From: an uncultured Bacteroides sp.
Lineage (GTDB): Bacteria > Bacteroidota > Bacteroidia > Bacteroidales > Bacteroidaceae
Direction of reading: 5' to 3'
DNA: 64,000 nucleotides
NCBI GenBank assembly: GCA_949289345.1
Contig: CASENS010000052.1
Span: 186,001-250,000 of the forward strand
The notes beneath the pieces were generated by a model. The model did no database searches, had not been told where the DNA came from, and saw only the letters and a list, made by a program, of their open reading frames with translations. Both the position numbers and the translations under genes were made by a program. This document shows, piece by piece, positions 8,880-15,898 of this stretch (position 1 is the stretch's first letter; each line of letters opens with the position of its first letter).

Positions 8880-9662
8880 ATGAAAAGAGATTATCTGTTT
8901 CCATCTTGGTGCCAGACGTTGGGATGGATTTGTTTGCTTCCTTCGGCCTTCCTGGGGTTGTGTTACCTGTATGACTTCCTCCCGGCTTTCAAGGGGCAGG
9001 CTGAACTGAGCACGGTGGGTGTTACGCTGGGTTTGCTGCTTGTCGCTTTTTTCCGTTGCCGTCAGGAGGACGAATGTGTGGCAGCTTTGCGCCTCAGTTC
9101 GCTGACACTGGCCGTGTGGGTGGCGTATGCGGTGTTGATAGGAGGTACGTTATTGTTCTATGAACTTAGTTATCTGGAGTTTGTCATCTACAATCAGTTC
9201 ACGGTGCTGGTAGTGTTCATTCTTGCCTTCCGTCTCCGTTTGTGGCTTTGGAAGCGAGGACGCTTGACGGTGCATCGGGCGGGCTGGTTACTGCCTTCGT
9301 CTTACCGGAAAGTGGGCTGGATTTTATTTGTACCGTTCGCTGCGGGTTGCTTGTTCGTCCTGCTGACGGCATACGGCTTTGTATGGCTGGACGAAGTCTG
9401 CGTGGTCGGGCTGACGTTGGGCCTGTTGTTCATCGTCTTTTCCCGCGAGCGGCAGGAGGATGAGTACATCGCTTCCCTGCGCACCAAAGCCTGGGTATGG
9501 GCTGTTTATGTGTCGTATGCCCTGCTGGTAGTAGGCACGTTGTTGCTATACGACGAGGAGTATTTATATTTCGTACTTGGCAATGCTTTTGTGTTGCCGC
9601 TGGTGTTTATAGGAAAATATCGTTGGATGCTTTATCAATCGAGGAGGGAAAATCATGACTAA
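8880..9662 (+). CDS. Multi-pass membrane protein with two homologous halves, paired with an HTH regulator
   Basis: 260 residues. I choose the ATG at 8880 because AAAAAGGA sits six bases before it; an ATG at 8874 would fall on the ribosome site. The protein is an internal duplication. Residues about 8-125 and 143-255 align: each has an aromatic start (LGWICLLPSAF / VGWILFVPFAA), a VGVTLGLLLVAF / VGLTLGLLFIVF helix, a cytoplasmic RQEDE motif (RCRQEDECVAALR / RERQEDEYIASLR), a WVAYAVLIGGTLLFY / YVSYALLVVGTLLLY helix and a final VIYNQFTVLVVFI / VLGNAFVLPLVFI helix. About four helices per half. The 3' end overlaps the HTH gene by 8 bp. One-copy versions of this fold next to a small HTH protein are, to my knowledge, common in Bacteroidetes; function unknown. 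Confidence 0.75.
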   Translation: MKRDYLFPSWCQTLGWICLLPSAFLGLCYLYDFLPAFKGQAELSTVGVTLGLLLVAFFRCRQEDECVAALRLSSLTLAVWVAYAVLIGGTLLFYELSYLEFVIYNQFTVLVVFILAFRLRLWLWKRGRLTVHRAGWLLPSSYRKVGWILFVPFAAGCLFVLLTAYGFVWLDEVCVVGLTLGLLFIVFSRERQEDEYIASLRTKAWVWAVYVSYALLVVGTLLLYDEEYLYFVLGNAFVLPLVFIGKYRWMLYQSRRENHD

Positions 9663-9855
9663 TAACTTACGAGTAGAACGGGCCATCTTGCGCATGACCC
9701 AGCAGCAATTGGCCGAGGCCGTGGGCGTAAGTCGCCAGACCATCAATGCCATCGAGACGAAGAAGTATGTGCCGTCCGCCGTATTGGCTTTGAAAATAGC
9801 CCGTGTGTTTGGCAAAGCGGTAGAGGTGGTGTTTCAGTTGGAGGAGGGAGACTGA
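9655..9855 (+). CDS. Small XRE/Cro-type HTH transcriptional regulator
   Basis: 66 residues, a single helix-turn-helix domain: LRVERAILRMTQQQLAEAVG then VSRQTINAIETKKYVPSAVLALKIARVFG, ending in a short acidic tail. This matches the compact YgzD-like XRE regulators that occur beside membrane proteins in many Bacteroidetes and Firmicutes. It overlaps the membrane gene by 8 bp and so is coexpressed. The direct repeats at 8799 and 8841 over the shared promoter are a candidate operator. DNA binding is supported by the motif; target and signal are unknown. Confidence 0.9.
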   Translation: MTNNLRVERAILRMTQQQLAEAVGVSRQTINAIETKKYVPSAVLALKIARVFGKAVEVVFQLEEGD

Positions 9856-9860
9856 GAGGA

Positions 9861-10068
9861 TTATTCCGGTTTCTCTCGGAAAAGTTCGACGGTTCCGTGT
9901 GGCGTGTCGATACCATGATGCAAACAGGCGGTTGCGATGTTCTTGCCGATTGTCGCCTGTCTCACAAAGGTAGAGCATGACGGCCTCCCGATTGCGGAAG
10001 AATTCATAAAGCTGGGTAAGGATGCTGTTGCGCAACTTGTAGTCGCGTGGTGATTTGCGGTGATTCAT
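9861..10068 (-). pseudogene. Fragment of a DUF6169-like gene (deleted and frameshifted)
   Basis: The minus strand from the ATG at 10068 encodes KLRNSILTQLYEFFRN, VMLYLCETGDNRQ and RNRLFASWY, which resemble the conserved core of DUF6169 proteins of Bacteroides. Just after WY the reading frame fails, but the next frame reads GIDTPHGTVELFREKPE followed by TAA at 9863-9861, which resembles the family's C-terminus. An internal part and the N-terminal part appear to be missing. It is convergent with the HTH gene. The family call rests on memory of the motif and is moderate; the loss of frame is visible. Confidence 0.5.
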
Positions 10069-10082
10069 TTGCGGAAATGTTA
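10066..10082. repeat. 17-bp direct repeat, right copy
   Basis: Identical to 8727-8743. Here its first three bases are the complement of the pseudogene's ATG, so the repeat covers that fragment's start and leader. Confidence 0.75.
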
Positions 10083-10144
10083 TTTTTAGGAAAAAACAGA
10101 ATTAATCTCTACTTTTGCATCCTCATAATAAAAGGAAATGGTAA

Positions 10145-11209
10145 ATGAATAGTAAGTTATGCGGGATTATTGCATCCCTGTTTGCATTATCCCATTTGAA
10201 TCTGAATGCTCAAATCATCCTTGTTGATAAAACGGATAGAAGTGTTGTGGCTTTTGCACAGGTTACGGATGAGAAAGGAAATACCATCGCTATGTCCGGC
10301 ATGGACGGACGTGTCTGTATGGATGGCAAAGGCGGGCAGGCTTTTATTGTCAAGCATTTGTCATACGAACCTGAGAAAGTCAAAATCTCTCATCTGGCTA
10401 ACGGTGACACGTTATGGCTTTCTCCCATCAATTACAACTTGAATGAAGTCAGCGTATCAGCCCGACAATTAGATTACATACATTTACGGGCATACTTCCG
10501 CAGTTACCAACAGAATGATTCGTGTCTGAAATATTTCAAGGATGGCATTGTACATTACTATATTCCTCTACGTGGGAAAAGAGTCAGGCGGCACATGGAG
10601 GCATCGCGCTTATTTGAGAATAAAAGCTTGATAGCCAAAGACAGAAAACGGGCAAACAGCGTGATAGACAAGTACATCACGACTCCTTATCTGGAAGGCA
10701 AGACTTTGTTTGAACGCATAAAGTCGCAAGCCGATGCCTTTGAGGAAGGTTTGCCGTTTGCGAAACTATTCATTGGAGGCGTTCCGACAGGCGTCTGTAA
10801 GCAAGATTCATTAACCCGCCGTGTGGAGTATGATGCCTTGGCTTTGGAAGGAGGAAAACGGGAAGGCAAGCTCTTCGGTTACACCACACGGATAGAAGAG
10901 TTTGTCCAAACCGAAATCTACCGTCGGCGAACAGGCTATCAGTCATACCTGGATCTCCTGAGCCATAGGGACTATCGTAAGATTTTCTATAAATATAAGA
11001 AAGACAATCGTGAGCAACTGGTAGAAGTGACTGATGAGCTTTACGTCCTTTCGCAAGCATATGTCACTGCCGAGGAGATGAAGCAGGCTCTAAAAGGAGA
11101 GAAAGAGGCACTGGGAATTGAAGAAAACTATTGGCTGAATCCGGCCATCCCTCCCATTCATGAGTATCTCCAATCAGTGCTGGAACGCGAGTTGCTTCCG
11201 GTGGAATGA
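10145..11209 (+). CDS. Secreted protein with CarboxypepD_reg-like domain, function unknown
   Basis: 354 residues. A signal peptide (MNSKLCGIIASLFALSHLNLNAQ) is followed at residues 24-100 by a carboxypeptidase regulatory-like beta-sandwich (VDKTDRSVVAFAQVTDEKGNTIAMSGMDG, then VKHLSYEPEKV and LNEVSVSARQLD), the same module that starts many TonB-linked receptors. The remaining 250 residues are charged and helical with no motif I recognise, and no beta-barrel follows, so it is not a receptor. A -7 box TACTTTTG lies at 10110-10117, and AAAGGA precedes the ATG. Probably periplasmic or surface exposed. Monocistronic. Confidence 0.75.
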   Translation: MNSKLCGIIASLFALSHLNLNAQIILVDKTDRSVVAFAQVTDEKGNTIAMSGMDGRVCMDGKGGQAFIVKHLSYEPEKVKISHLANGDTLWLSPINYNLNEVSVSARQLDYIHLRAYFRSYQQNDSCLKYFKDGIVHYYIPLRGKRVRRHMEASRLFENKSLIAKDRKRANSVIDKYITTPYLEGKTLFERIKSQADAFEEGLPFAKLFIGGVPTGVCKQDSLTRRVEYDALALEGGKREGKLFGYTTRIEEFVQTEIYRRRTGYQSYLDLLSHRDYRKIFYKYKKDNREQLVEVTDELYVLSQAYVTAEEMKQALKGEKEALGIEENYWLNPAIPPIHEYLQSVLERELLPVE

Positions 11210-11227
11210 AGCATCTCCATTAAGTCG

Positions 11228-11932
11228 CTATTTCCGTTTCATCCCCTTGATGGTCTGCTTGGTGGCGGCATCCACCCGATAGGACTCCGTTATCTTCTGC
11301 AAGGCTTTGTTGTAGGTGAAGTTGTCGAGAGAGTTCGGCCCTTGCAGGTAGCGCAAAGTAATATCGGGAAACTTCACGAAGCAGACGGACAAGGCCCAGG
11401 CCACACCCATCTTGACGTAGTAGCCCTCGTGGCGGATGCGGTCGTACAGGCGGAGTAGTTCGTCAATGTGCTCTTCGTCGATGAACAGTTGCATGGACAT
11501 CACCACGCCGAAGCGTATCTCGTATTCGCCTTCGGCTTGCATCCAATCCTTAAGATATTGCCACAGGCGGTCGCGGTTGGTCGTGATGAACTTCTTCCCG
11601 CCGCCGAACTTGAACGTGTCGCACACCGACCAGCTGTTGATGATGTGTACGAAGCGTGTCACCCGTTCCAGATACACTTCCACGTCCTTGTCCGGACGGA
11701 TGCAGCCCAGCACCATGCCTTGCAGCATCCGTTCCTCCATGTAGTAGGTATCGGCGGTGGTGAGGTAAGCCTCCCAGTCACTTTTGGCGATGCGTGCCGC
11801 CAGCTTCCGCAGCTGGGGGAGGCGGATGCCCAATACGTTCGGTACGCCCGGGTTGAGGCTTTGGGTGAAAGGTTTGTTGCCTTGCTCGGCCAGGCGGAGG
11901 AGTTCGGCTTTAATGTCGAGTGGGGTGCTCAT
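11228..11932 (-). CDS. DNA alkylation repair protein (AlkD-like HEAT repeat family)
   Basis: 234 residues from the ATG at 11932; the longer frame would need a GTG. All-helical HEAT-like repeats with the family pattern: VPNVLGIRLPQLRKLAARIAK, YYMEERMLQGMVLGCI, VHIINSWSVCDTFKFGG, IRFGVVMSMQLFID, GYYVKMGVAWALSVCFVKFP and a final LDNFTYNKALQKITESYR. AlkD-type enzymes remove alkylated purines by wrapping DNA in a HEAT solenoid; whether this one is catalytic cannot be told. It is the third gene of a hicA-hicB-alkD-like run; its start is 13 bp after the hicB stop. Confidence 0.85.
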   Translation of the reverse strand: MSTPLDIKAELLRLAEQGNKPFTQSLNPGVPNVLGIRLPQLRKLAARIAKSDWEAYLTTADTYYMEERMLQGMVLGCIRPDKDVEVYLERVTRFVHIINSWSVCDTFKFGGGKKFITTNRDRLWQYLKDWMQAEGEYEIRFGVVMSMQLFIDEEHIDELLRLYDRIRHEGYYVKMGVAWALSVCFVKFPDITLRYLQGPNSLDNFTYNKALQKITESYRVDAATKQTIKGMKRK

Positions 11933-11945
11933 GATGGTTTTGTTT

Positions 11946-12296
11946 TTATAGGGCACATTCGTGCTTCAGTTCATTGGTGATGGCTTTGTTGATGAAATCA
12001 TTGATGGTTATGCCGGCATTAGCGGCAAAGGCAGCCACACGTGAATGCAGTTCCGAAGTCATACGCAGGTTGAGTTTCCCGCTGAAAGGCTTGGCAGGAG
12101 TAATACCGTCAGCTTTGCATCCTTCCAGATAGCTGTCAATACCTTTTTCAAAGTCTTCACGGAGTTCTCCGATGGTGTTGCCCTCATACGCTATCAGCAC
12201 TTTGTTACCCAATCCCTGCACTTTCCCGCAGAGGCAATCGTCTTCCTTACTGTATTCTACAGAACCTTTGTAGCCTTTGTATTCCAAATAGTCCAT
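11946..12296 (-). CDS. hicB: HicB-family antitoxin
   Basis: 116 residues. The N-terminal part is the partially degraded RNase-H-like fold of HicB (YKGYKGSVEYSKEDDCLCGKVQGL, then VLIAYEGNTIGELREDFEKGIDSYLEGC), and the C-terminus is a ribbon-helix-helix-like DNA-binding domain (SGKLNLRMTSELHSRVAAFAANAGITINDFINKAI). Such antitoxins neutralise HicA and repress the operon. It follows hicA by 6 bp and precedes the alkD-like gene by 13 bp. Confidence 0.92.
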   Translation of the reverse strand: MDYLEYKGYKGSVEYSKEDDCLCGKVQGLGNKVLIAYEGNTIGELREDFEKGIDSYLEGCKADGITPAKPFSGKLNLRMTSELHSRVAAFAANAGITINDFINKAITNELKHECAL

Positions 12297-12302
12297 AATC
12301 GT

Positions 12303-12560
12303 TTATATTAATCCGTTACTCTTTAGATGTTGATAAATGGTTCTCATCATCCAGGCTTTCATAATACTTCCTGGATGAGGACGGTGCAAGTCTATCCATT
12401 GTCCTGTATCTTCGTTTTTAAAGCGAATGCGTGAACCGGAAGTAGCCCCTTTGTTATGTTGTTTGTATCCGAAGTATCCCAATAACGATACTGACTCTTC
12501 AAAAGTAAAGTCTTTGGGTAACTTTTTGAATCGTTCAATCAGTTTCTCTTTTGAGCCCAT
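12303..12560 (-). CDS. hicA: HicA-family mRNA interferase toxin
   Basis: 85 residues from the ATG at 12560 (MGSKEKLIERF); the longer open frame adds an N-terminus foreign to the family. The double-stranded RNA-binding-like fold is visible: LIERFKKLPKDFTFEESVSLLGYFGY, GSRIRFKNEDTGQWIDLHRPHP with the conserved histidine, and a C-terminal IYQHLKSNGLI helix. HicA toxins cleave mRNA when HicB is lost. The length is normal and no damage is seen. A full promoter match (12579-12609) lies just upstream. Confidence 0.92.
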   Translation of the reverse strand: MGSKEKLIERFKKLPKDFTFEESVSLLGYFGYKQHNKGATSGSRIRFKNEDTGQWIDLHRPHPGSIMKAWMMRTIYQHLKSNGLI

Positions 12561-12578
12561 ACTATGTTGGTTTTGTGG

Positions 12579-12609
12579 CAAAGGTACTGATATTGGTACT
12601 AATCGACAA
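12579..12609 (-). promoter_or_regulatory. Bacteroides-type promoter of the hicA-hicB-alkD-like operon
   Basis: On the minus strand TTG (12609-12607), 20 bp, then TACCTTTG (12586-12579), a full consensus match. The -7 box is 19 bp before the hicA ATG, which supports the short HicA start. Confidence 0.75.
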
Positions 12610-12695
12610 GCAAACTTACTATTTTTTCCTGCTTTTGTGCAACCAAATGTTCCCAACTTCCGTCTAAACGAGCAATAAACATATAATTAATATCG

Positions 12696-13985
12696 ATGAA
12701 ATCTACATCTAAGAAACGTCCTTTGTGGAAGAAAGTATTGAAAGTGGCGGGTGTCGTCCTGCTGGTTCTGATGTTGGCTTTGGGAGGTCTGGTCGCTTAC
12801 GCCTATTGGTTCTACAAAGAGCCGATGGCCGAAAGTTATTATCTGAGTGAACTACCCTTGAACAAGGAAGACTTTACCGGTGACTTTGAGGAAATACACG
12901 GCACTGTGTTGGAGAATTATTCACTCTATCGGCAGAAAGGCATCGACATGGACTCCCTGCATCGGGTATATGTCGGACGAGTGGCTCAGGCACAAACCAC
13001 TACGGAATATGGTCAGGCGGTCATCGAATATATCGCTGCCTTGCAGGCGGGGCATGCCAGTACGCCGTTTGCCTGGTATATGGCGCCGGGTAGTCCGGTG
13101 GTCATCCACGACTCTCTGTTTGTAAGCAAGCCGGGCAGTTACTTGCGTCAGCACGGATTCCTCGATAAGGACCGTATAGTGGCTATCGACGGGATGTCTT
13201 TGCAGGAGTGGGCTAAAGAACAGGAAAAGTATCAGTTCGCTTCCACTCCGTCCGACCGGCATTTCCGGGCTTTGCGCAGTGTGTTTCATAGTTATACGGA
13301 CAGCCTGCGCAGCTATACGGTGATGCGCGGTGAGGATACTTTATGCCTCAGCTTGCCTTTGCACCGCTACGACTATTACCCCAAGCACGAGCCCGGAAGC
13401 AGACCCGGTGATGCGGTTGAGGTGAAGGTGTTGCAGGACAGCATCGGTTATATGGCTATTCATACGATGATGCCTCCCGTGATGGAAGAATTTGAAGCTT
13501 GTTATTTGCAAGTACGTCATTTGCCTTACCTTATTGTGGATGTGCGAGACAATGGCGGAGGCAATAGTTCGAATGGGCGGAGCATTTGCGAACACTTCAT
13601 CCGCTGTCCTCAGCCTCATTGCGTGTCGCCCGATTGGACGATGGAGCCTACGCCGGATGCTTATCAAGGGAAGATATACTTGCTGACCGGTCCCGTCACC
13701 TTCTCTGCCGCCGAGAGCTTTACGCTTGATATGAAGGAAAGCGGCAACGTTACAGTGGTAGGCGAACCTACGGCGGGCGACACAGGCAACTGGCCGCGTA
13801 ACTTTTGCACATCGCATGGCACCTGGTTCCGTTTGCCCACCCGCGAACCTCGAAAATCACCGCAAGGATTCCCGATGGAGGGCGTGAACATTCCACCTCA
13901 TGTAGAGGTGCATCAGACGGTGAGCGATTTCTTGCAAGACAAGGACACGCAGTTGGACGATGTGTTGCGAATGATTGCGGAATAA
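12696..13985 (+). CDS. S41-family serine peptidase (C-terminal processing peptidase-like), membrane anchored
   Basis: 429 residues. A basic N-terminus and one membrane helix ([26 protein letters not shown]) anchor it with the rest outside the cytoplasm. The second half has the S41 core: [31 protein letters not shown], then [16 protein letters not shown] with the probable catalytic serine near residue 337, and [13 protein letters not shown]. No PDZ domain is evident between anchor and core, so it differs from classical CtpA/Prc and is closer to the interphotoreceptor-binding-protein-like group. Substrate unknown. It stands alone on the plus strand, divergent from hicA. Confidence 0.88.
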   Translation: MKSTSKKRPLWKKVLKVAGVVLLVLMLALGGLVAYAYWFYKEPMAESYYLSELPLNKEDFTGDFEEIHGTVLENYSLYRQKGIDMDSLHRVYVGRVAQAQTTTEYGQAVIEYIAALQAGHASTPFAWYMAPGSPVVIHDSLFVSKPGSYLRQHGFLDKDRIVAIDGMSLQEWAKEQEKYQFASTPSDRHFRALRSVFHSYTDSLRSYTVMRGEDTLCLSLPLHRYDYYPKHEPGSRPGDAVEVKVLQDSIGYMAIHTMMPPVMEEFEACYLQVRHLPYLIVDVRDNGGGNSSNGRSICEHFIRCPQPHCVSPDWTMEPTPDAYQGKIYLLTGPVTFSAAESFTLDMKESGNVTVVGEPTAGDTGNWPRNFCTSHGTWFRLPTREPRKSPQGFPMEGVNIPPHVEVHQTVSDFLQDKDTQLDDVLRMIAE

Positions 13986-14040
13986 GAAAGAATGTATTTT
14001 ATCCTTACAAGATGTACGATAGAAGACAACCGGGTAAAAA

Positions 14041-14121
14041 TAGGGTTACTACCCTAAAGGTCGAATGTTAGTAACCTAAGGGGGGAATGTTAGTAACCTT
14101 CGACCCGAATGTTAGTAACCT
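14041..14121. repeat. 22-bp-pitch dyad array (GTTAGTAAC words)
   Basis: GAATGTTAGTAACCT occurs at 14063-14077, 14085-14099 and 14107-14121, exactly 22 bp apart, with different linker bases. Each copy contains the dyad GTTA-G-TAAC. One step upstream a diverged unit TAGGGTTACTACCCTA (14041-14056) keeps the symmetry. It lies in the 630-bp gap between the S41 peptidase and the hydrolase pseudogene. No spacers of CRISPR type. Confidence 0.85.
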
Positions 14122-14410
14122 TCCCAGCCCCCTTTCAGAAGCCTTTCTGGAGAGGGTGATGTTTTCTTATGAAAGAATGGTTAAAAATGAGGACAATTTG
14201 CGATGTCTCAAAGGAACTACCCTCCGGGGTAGTGCGCACGTCCGTTCTCCTCTCTACCTTTGCAGCAGAAAACTAAAGCCGGGGAGATGGGCAGAGTATT
14301 AGCCGGATGTAATGAGTTTTCAACGTATGTCTTAATCGTCAACGATAGAAAGTCTGAGGCAGACAGTTACGTATCTCATCGGTCAACCCCCTCTACAGTG
14401 CCTTCTGGCT

Positions 14411-14518
14411 GGGGTATAAAGTGTCCGATGAAGAGTATATAAAGTCTTTGGCAAAGAGTATCGATACTCTTCATGCAAGAGTATATAAAGTGTCGATGCA
14501 AGACTTTATATACTCTTG
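14411..14518. repeat. Cluster of TATAAAGT/AGAGTAT repeats with palindromes, about 23-bp pitch
   Basis: AAGAGTATATAAAGT occurs at 14431-14445 and 14477-14491 and inverted at 14503-14517. The last two copies plus one flanking pair form a perfect 16-bp stem with an 11-nt loop. Between the copies lies the perfect 18-bp palindrome AAGAGTATCGATACTCTT (14454-14471). A partial TATAAAGT unit at 14415 keeps the 23-bp step. The rest of the gap 13986-14616 shows only a small stem at 14218-14233 (CTACCC/GGGTAG). Confidence 0.85.
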
Positions 14519-14616
14519 ACCACAGACTTGCGTAAGTGTCTATTACAGGCTTTCGATATAAGGAATTATGGATGAAGTTTACGCTACTTATATGAATCAT
14601 TTAAACATTAATTGAT

Positions 14617-15455
14617 ATGATAGGAATTAGAGTAAAGACGGCTTTTATCGCCCTGTTATTGTGTGTATCGTGTTGGGCGGAAGGCTATTCTTTCCAAGTG
14701 GTCCGGCAAGGAACTGGTAAACAGCCCGTGGTGTTCATTCCCGGCTTTGCCTGCTCCGGTGAGGTTTGGCAAGAAACGGTGGAGTCTATTAAAGATAATT
14801 ATACTTGCTATGTGCTTACGATGCCCGGCTTTGCCGGTGTAGCTCCCGAAGTGCATCCGTCCTTTGAGGGATGGAAGCAGCAAATCATCCGTTTCATTGA
14901 AGCAGAGCATTTAGTGAAGCCTGTGTTGGTGGGGCATAGCATGGGTGGAGGATTGGCGTTGGCTGTGGCGGCCGACCGTCCGGACTTATTAAAGAGTGTG
15001 GTTGTGGTAGATGCTTTACCATGTTTGTCTGCCTTATATAATTCCGGTTTTCAAAGCCAGGCGGAAGTGGATTGTACAGGTGTCGTACAACAATTAATGG
15101 CCTTGGACAATGCTCATTTTGCCCGCCAACAACGTCTTAGTGCAGCCAACCTGACTACGGACTCTCTTTTATGTGACCGCTTGGTACAATGGGGCACGTC
15201 ATCTGACAGGCGGACGTATGCACAAATGTATTGTGATTATTCCAACACTGATATGCGTCCGATGCTGGGGCGGATTAAAGTGCCTGTTTTGGTTCTGCTT
15301 GAACCTTCTTTCCAAAGAATTTCCTCGATTGTGGAGGAACAATCAAAGATTTGCAGACTTCGCATCTGGAATACGCCACCCGAGGGCTGCATTTCATTAT
15401 GCGGGATGATTGGGATTGGTTTATCAGGCAACTCAAAGGTTTCTTGGGTGAATAG
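14617..15455 (+). pseudogene. Secreted alpha/beta hydrolase gene with a C-terminal frameshift
   Basis: A signal peptide (FIALLLCVSCWAEG) is followed by a clear alpha/beta hydrolase: VVFIPGFACSGEVW (oxyanion region), VLTMPGFAGV, VGHSMGGGLALAVA with the nucleophile serine, and VVVDALPCL. At about 15345, inside a codon run reading EEQ, one base appears to be missing. The annotated frame then runs on to 15561 as unrelated residues, while the next frame reads KDLQTSHLEYATRGLHFIM and DDWDWFIRQLKGFLGE and stops at 15455. That frame carries the histidine of the catalytic triad. So the gene is broken by a single-base indel, or the base is an assembly error. Without the frameshift the protein would be about 279 residues. 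Confidence 0.85.
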
Positions 15456-15478
15456 GCATGGAAATGATTCGAGTCGGC

Positions 15479-15562
15479 TCACTCTGTGCAGCGGGCCAAG
15501 AACTCAGCCGGAGTCATTACGGGCAAGTCGAACTGCCGGAATCCGCTGGCATCGCGGGTGAT
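15479..15562 (-). pseudogene. C-terminal remnant of a PIN-domain toxin
   Basis: Immediately after the antitoxin's TAA, in the same frame, the minus strand reads ITRDASGFRQFDLPVMTPAE then FLARCTE and a stop. This looks like the end of VapC-like PIN toxins, where TR(N/D)xxxF is followed by a PVxTPxEFL tail. The first roughly 100 residues, with most acidic catalytic positions, are gone, so it cannot be active. It lies where a toxin gene would follow its antitoxin. Confidence 0.65.
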
Positions 15563-15796
15563 TTACCTTTCCGTTTCACGTTCAATGTCGATATCCACAG
15601 GCAGGCGGTCTGCCACCATATTCATTACCTCCGGCGACAGTTCCCTGTTTGCCGGGATATGCGGAAACACCAGTTCCTTGCGGGGTTTCTTTTGGCCGAT
15701 TTCTTCATACACCTTGTCGGCCAGCCATTTCTGGTCGTCTTTGCTGAGCGACTGTATCAGGTTCCAAATGCTGTCTAAGGATACGGTTACATTCAT
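15563..15796 (-). CDS. Small antitoxin-like protein (orphaned)
   Basis: 77 residues from the ATG at 15796 (MNVTVSLDSIWNLIQSLSKD); the longer frame starts at non-family sequence. The segment LSKDDQKWLADKVYEEIGQ is typical of short Bacteroidetes antitoxin-type proteins that precede PIN toxins, and the C-terminus is acidic. A -7 box TATCTTTG lies on the minus strand at 15834-15827. Directly downstream only the tail of a PIN toxin remains, so this antitoxin has lost its partner. Role inferred from context. Confidence 0.65.
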   Translation of the reverse strand: MNVTVSLDSIWNLIQSLSKDDQKWLADKVYEEIGQKKPRKELVFPHIPANRELSPEVMNMVADRLPVDIDIERETER

Positions 15797-15898
15797 ATAC
15801 TTGTCGTTTAATGGGTTAGGATAGCACAAAGATACGGATTATTTTCATACGCCGTAGCTTTGCGGCTGTTTTTCCTTTATTGGATGTCTGTCGTCTTC

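Noticed and set aside
14041-14121. Possible CRISPR array (regular short repeats)
   Set aside because: Units are only 15 bp with 7-bp linkers, internally symmetric, and no cas genes are in the window; the same applies to the other 22-bp arrays.
15456-15561. Extended C-terminus of the hydrolase
   Set aside because: Residues after the frameshift are not family-like and lie antisense to the PIN-toxin remnant; the correct end is in the next frame at 15455.
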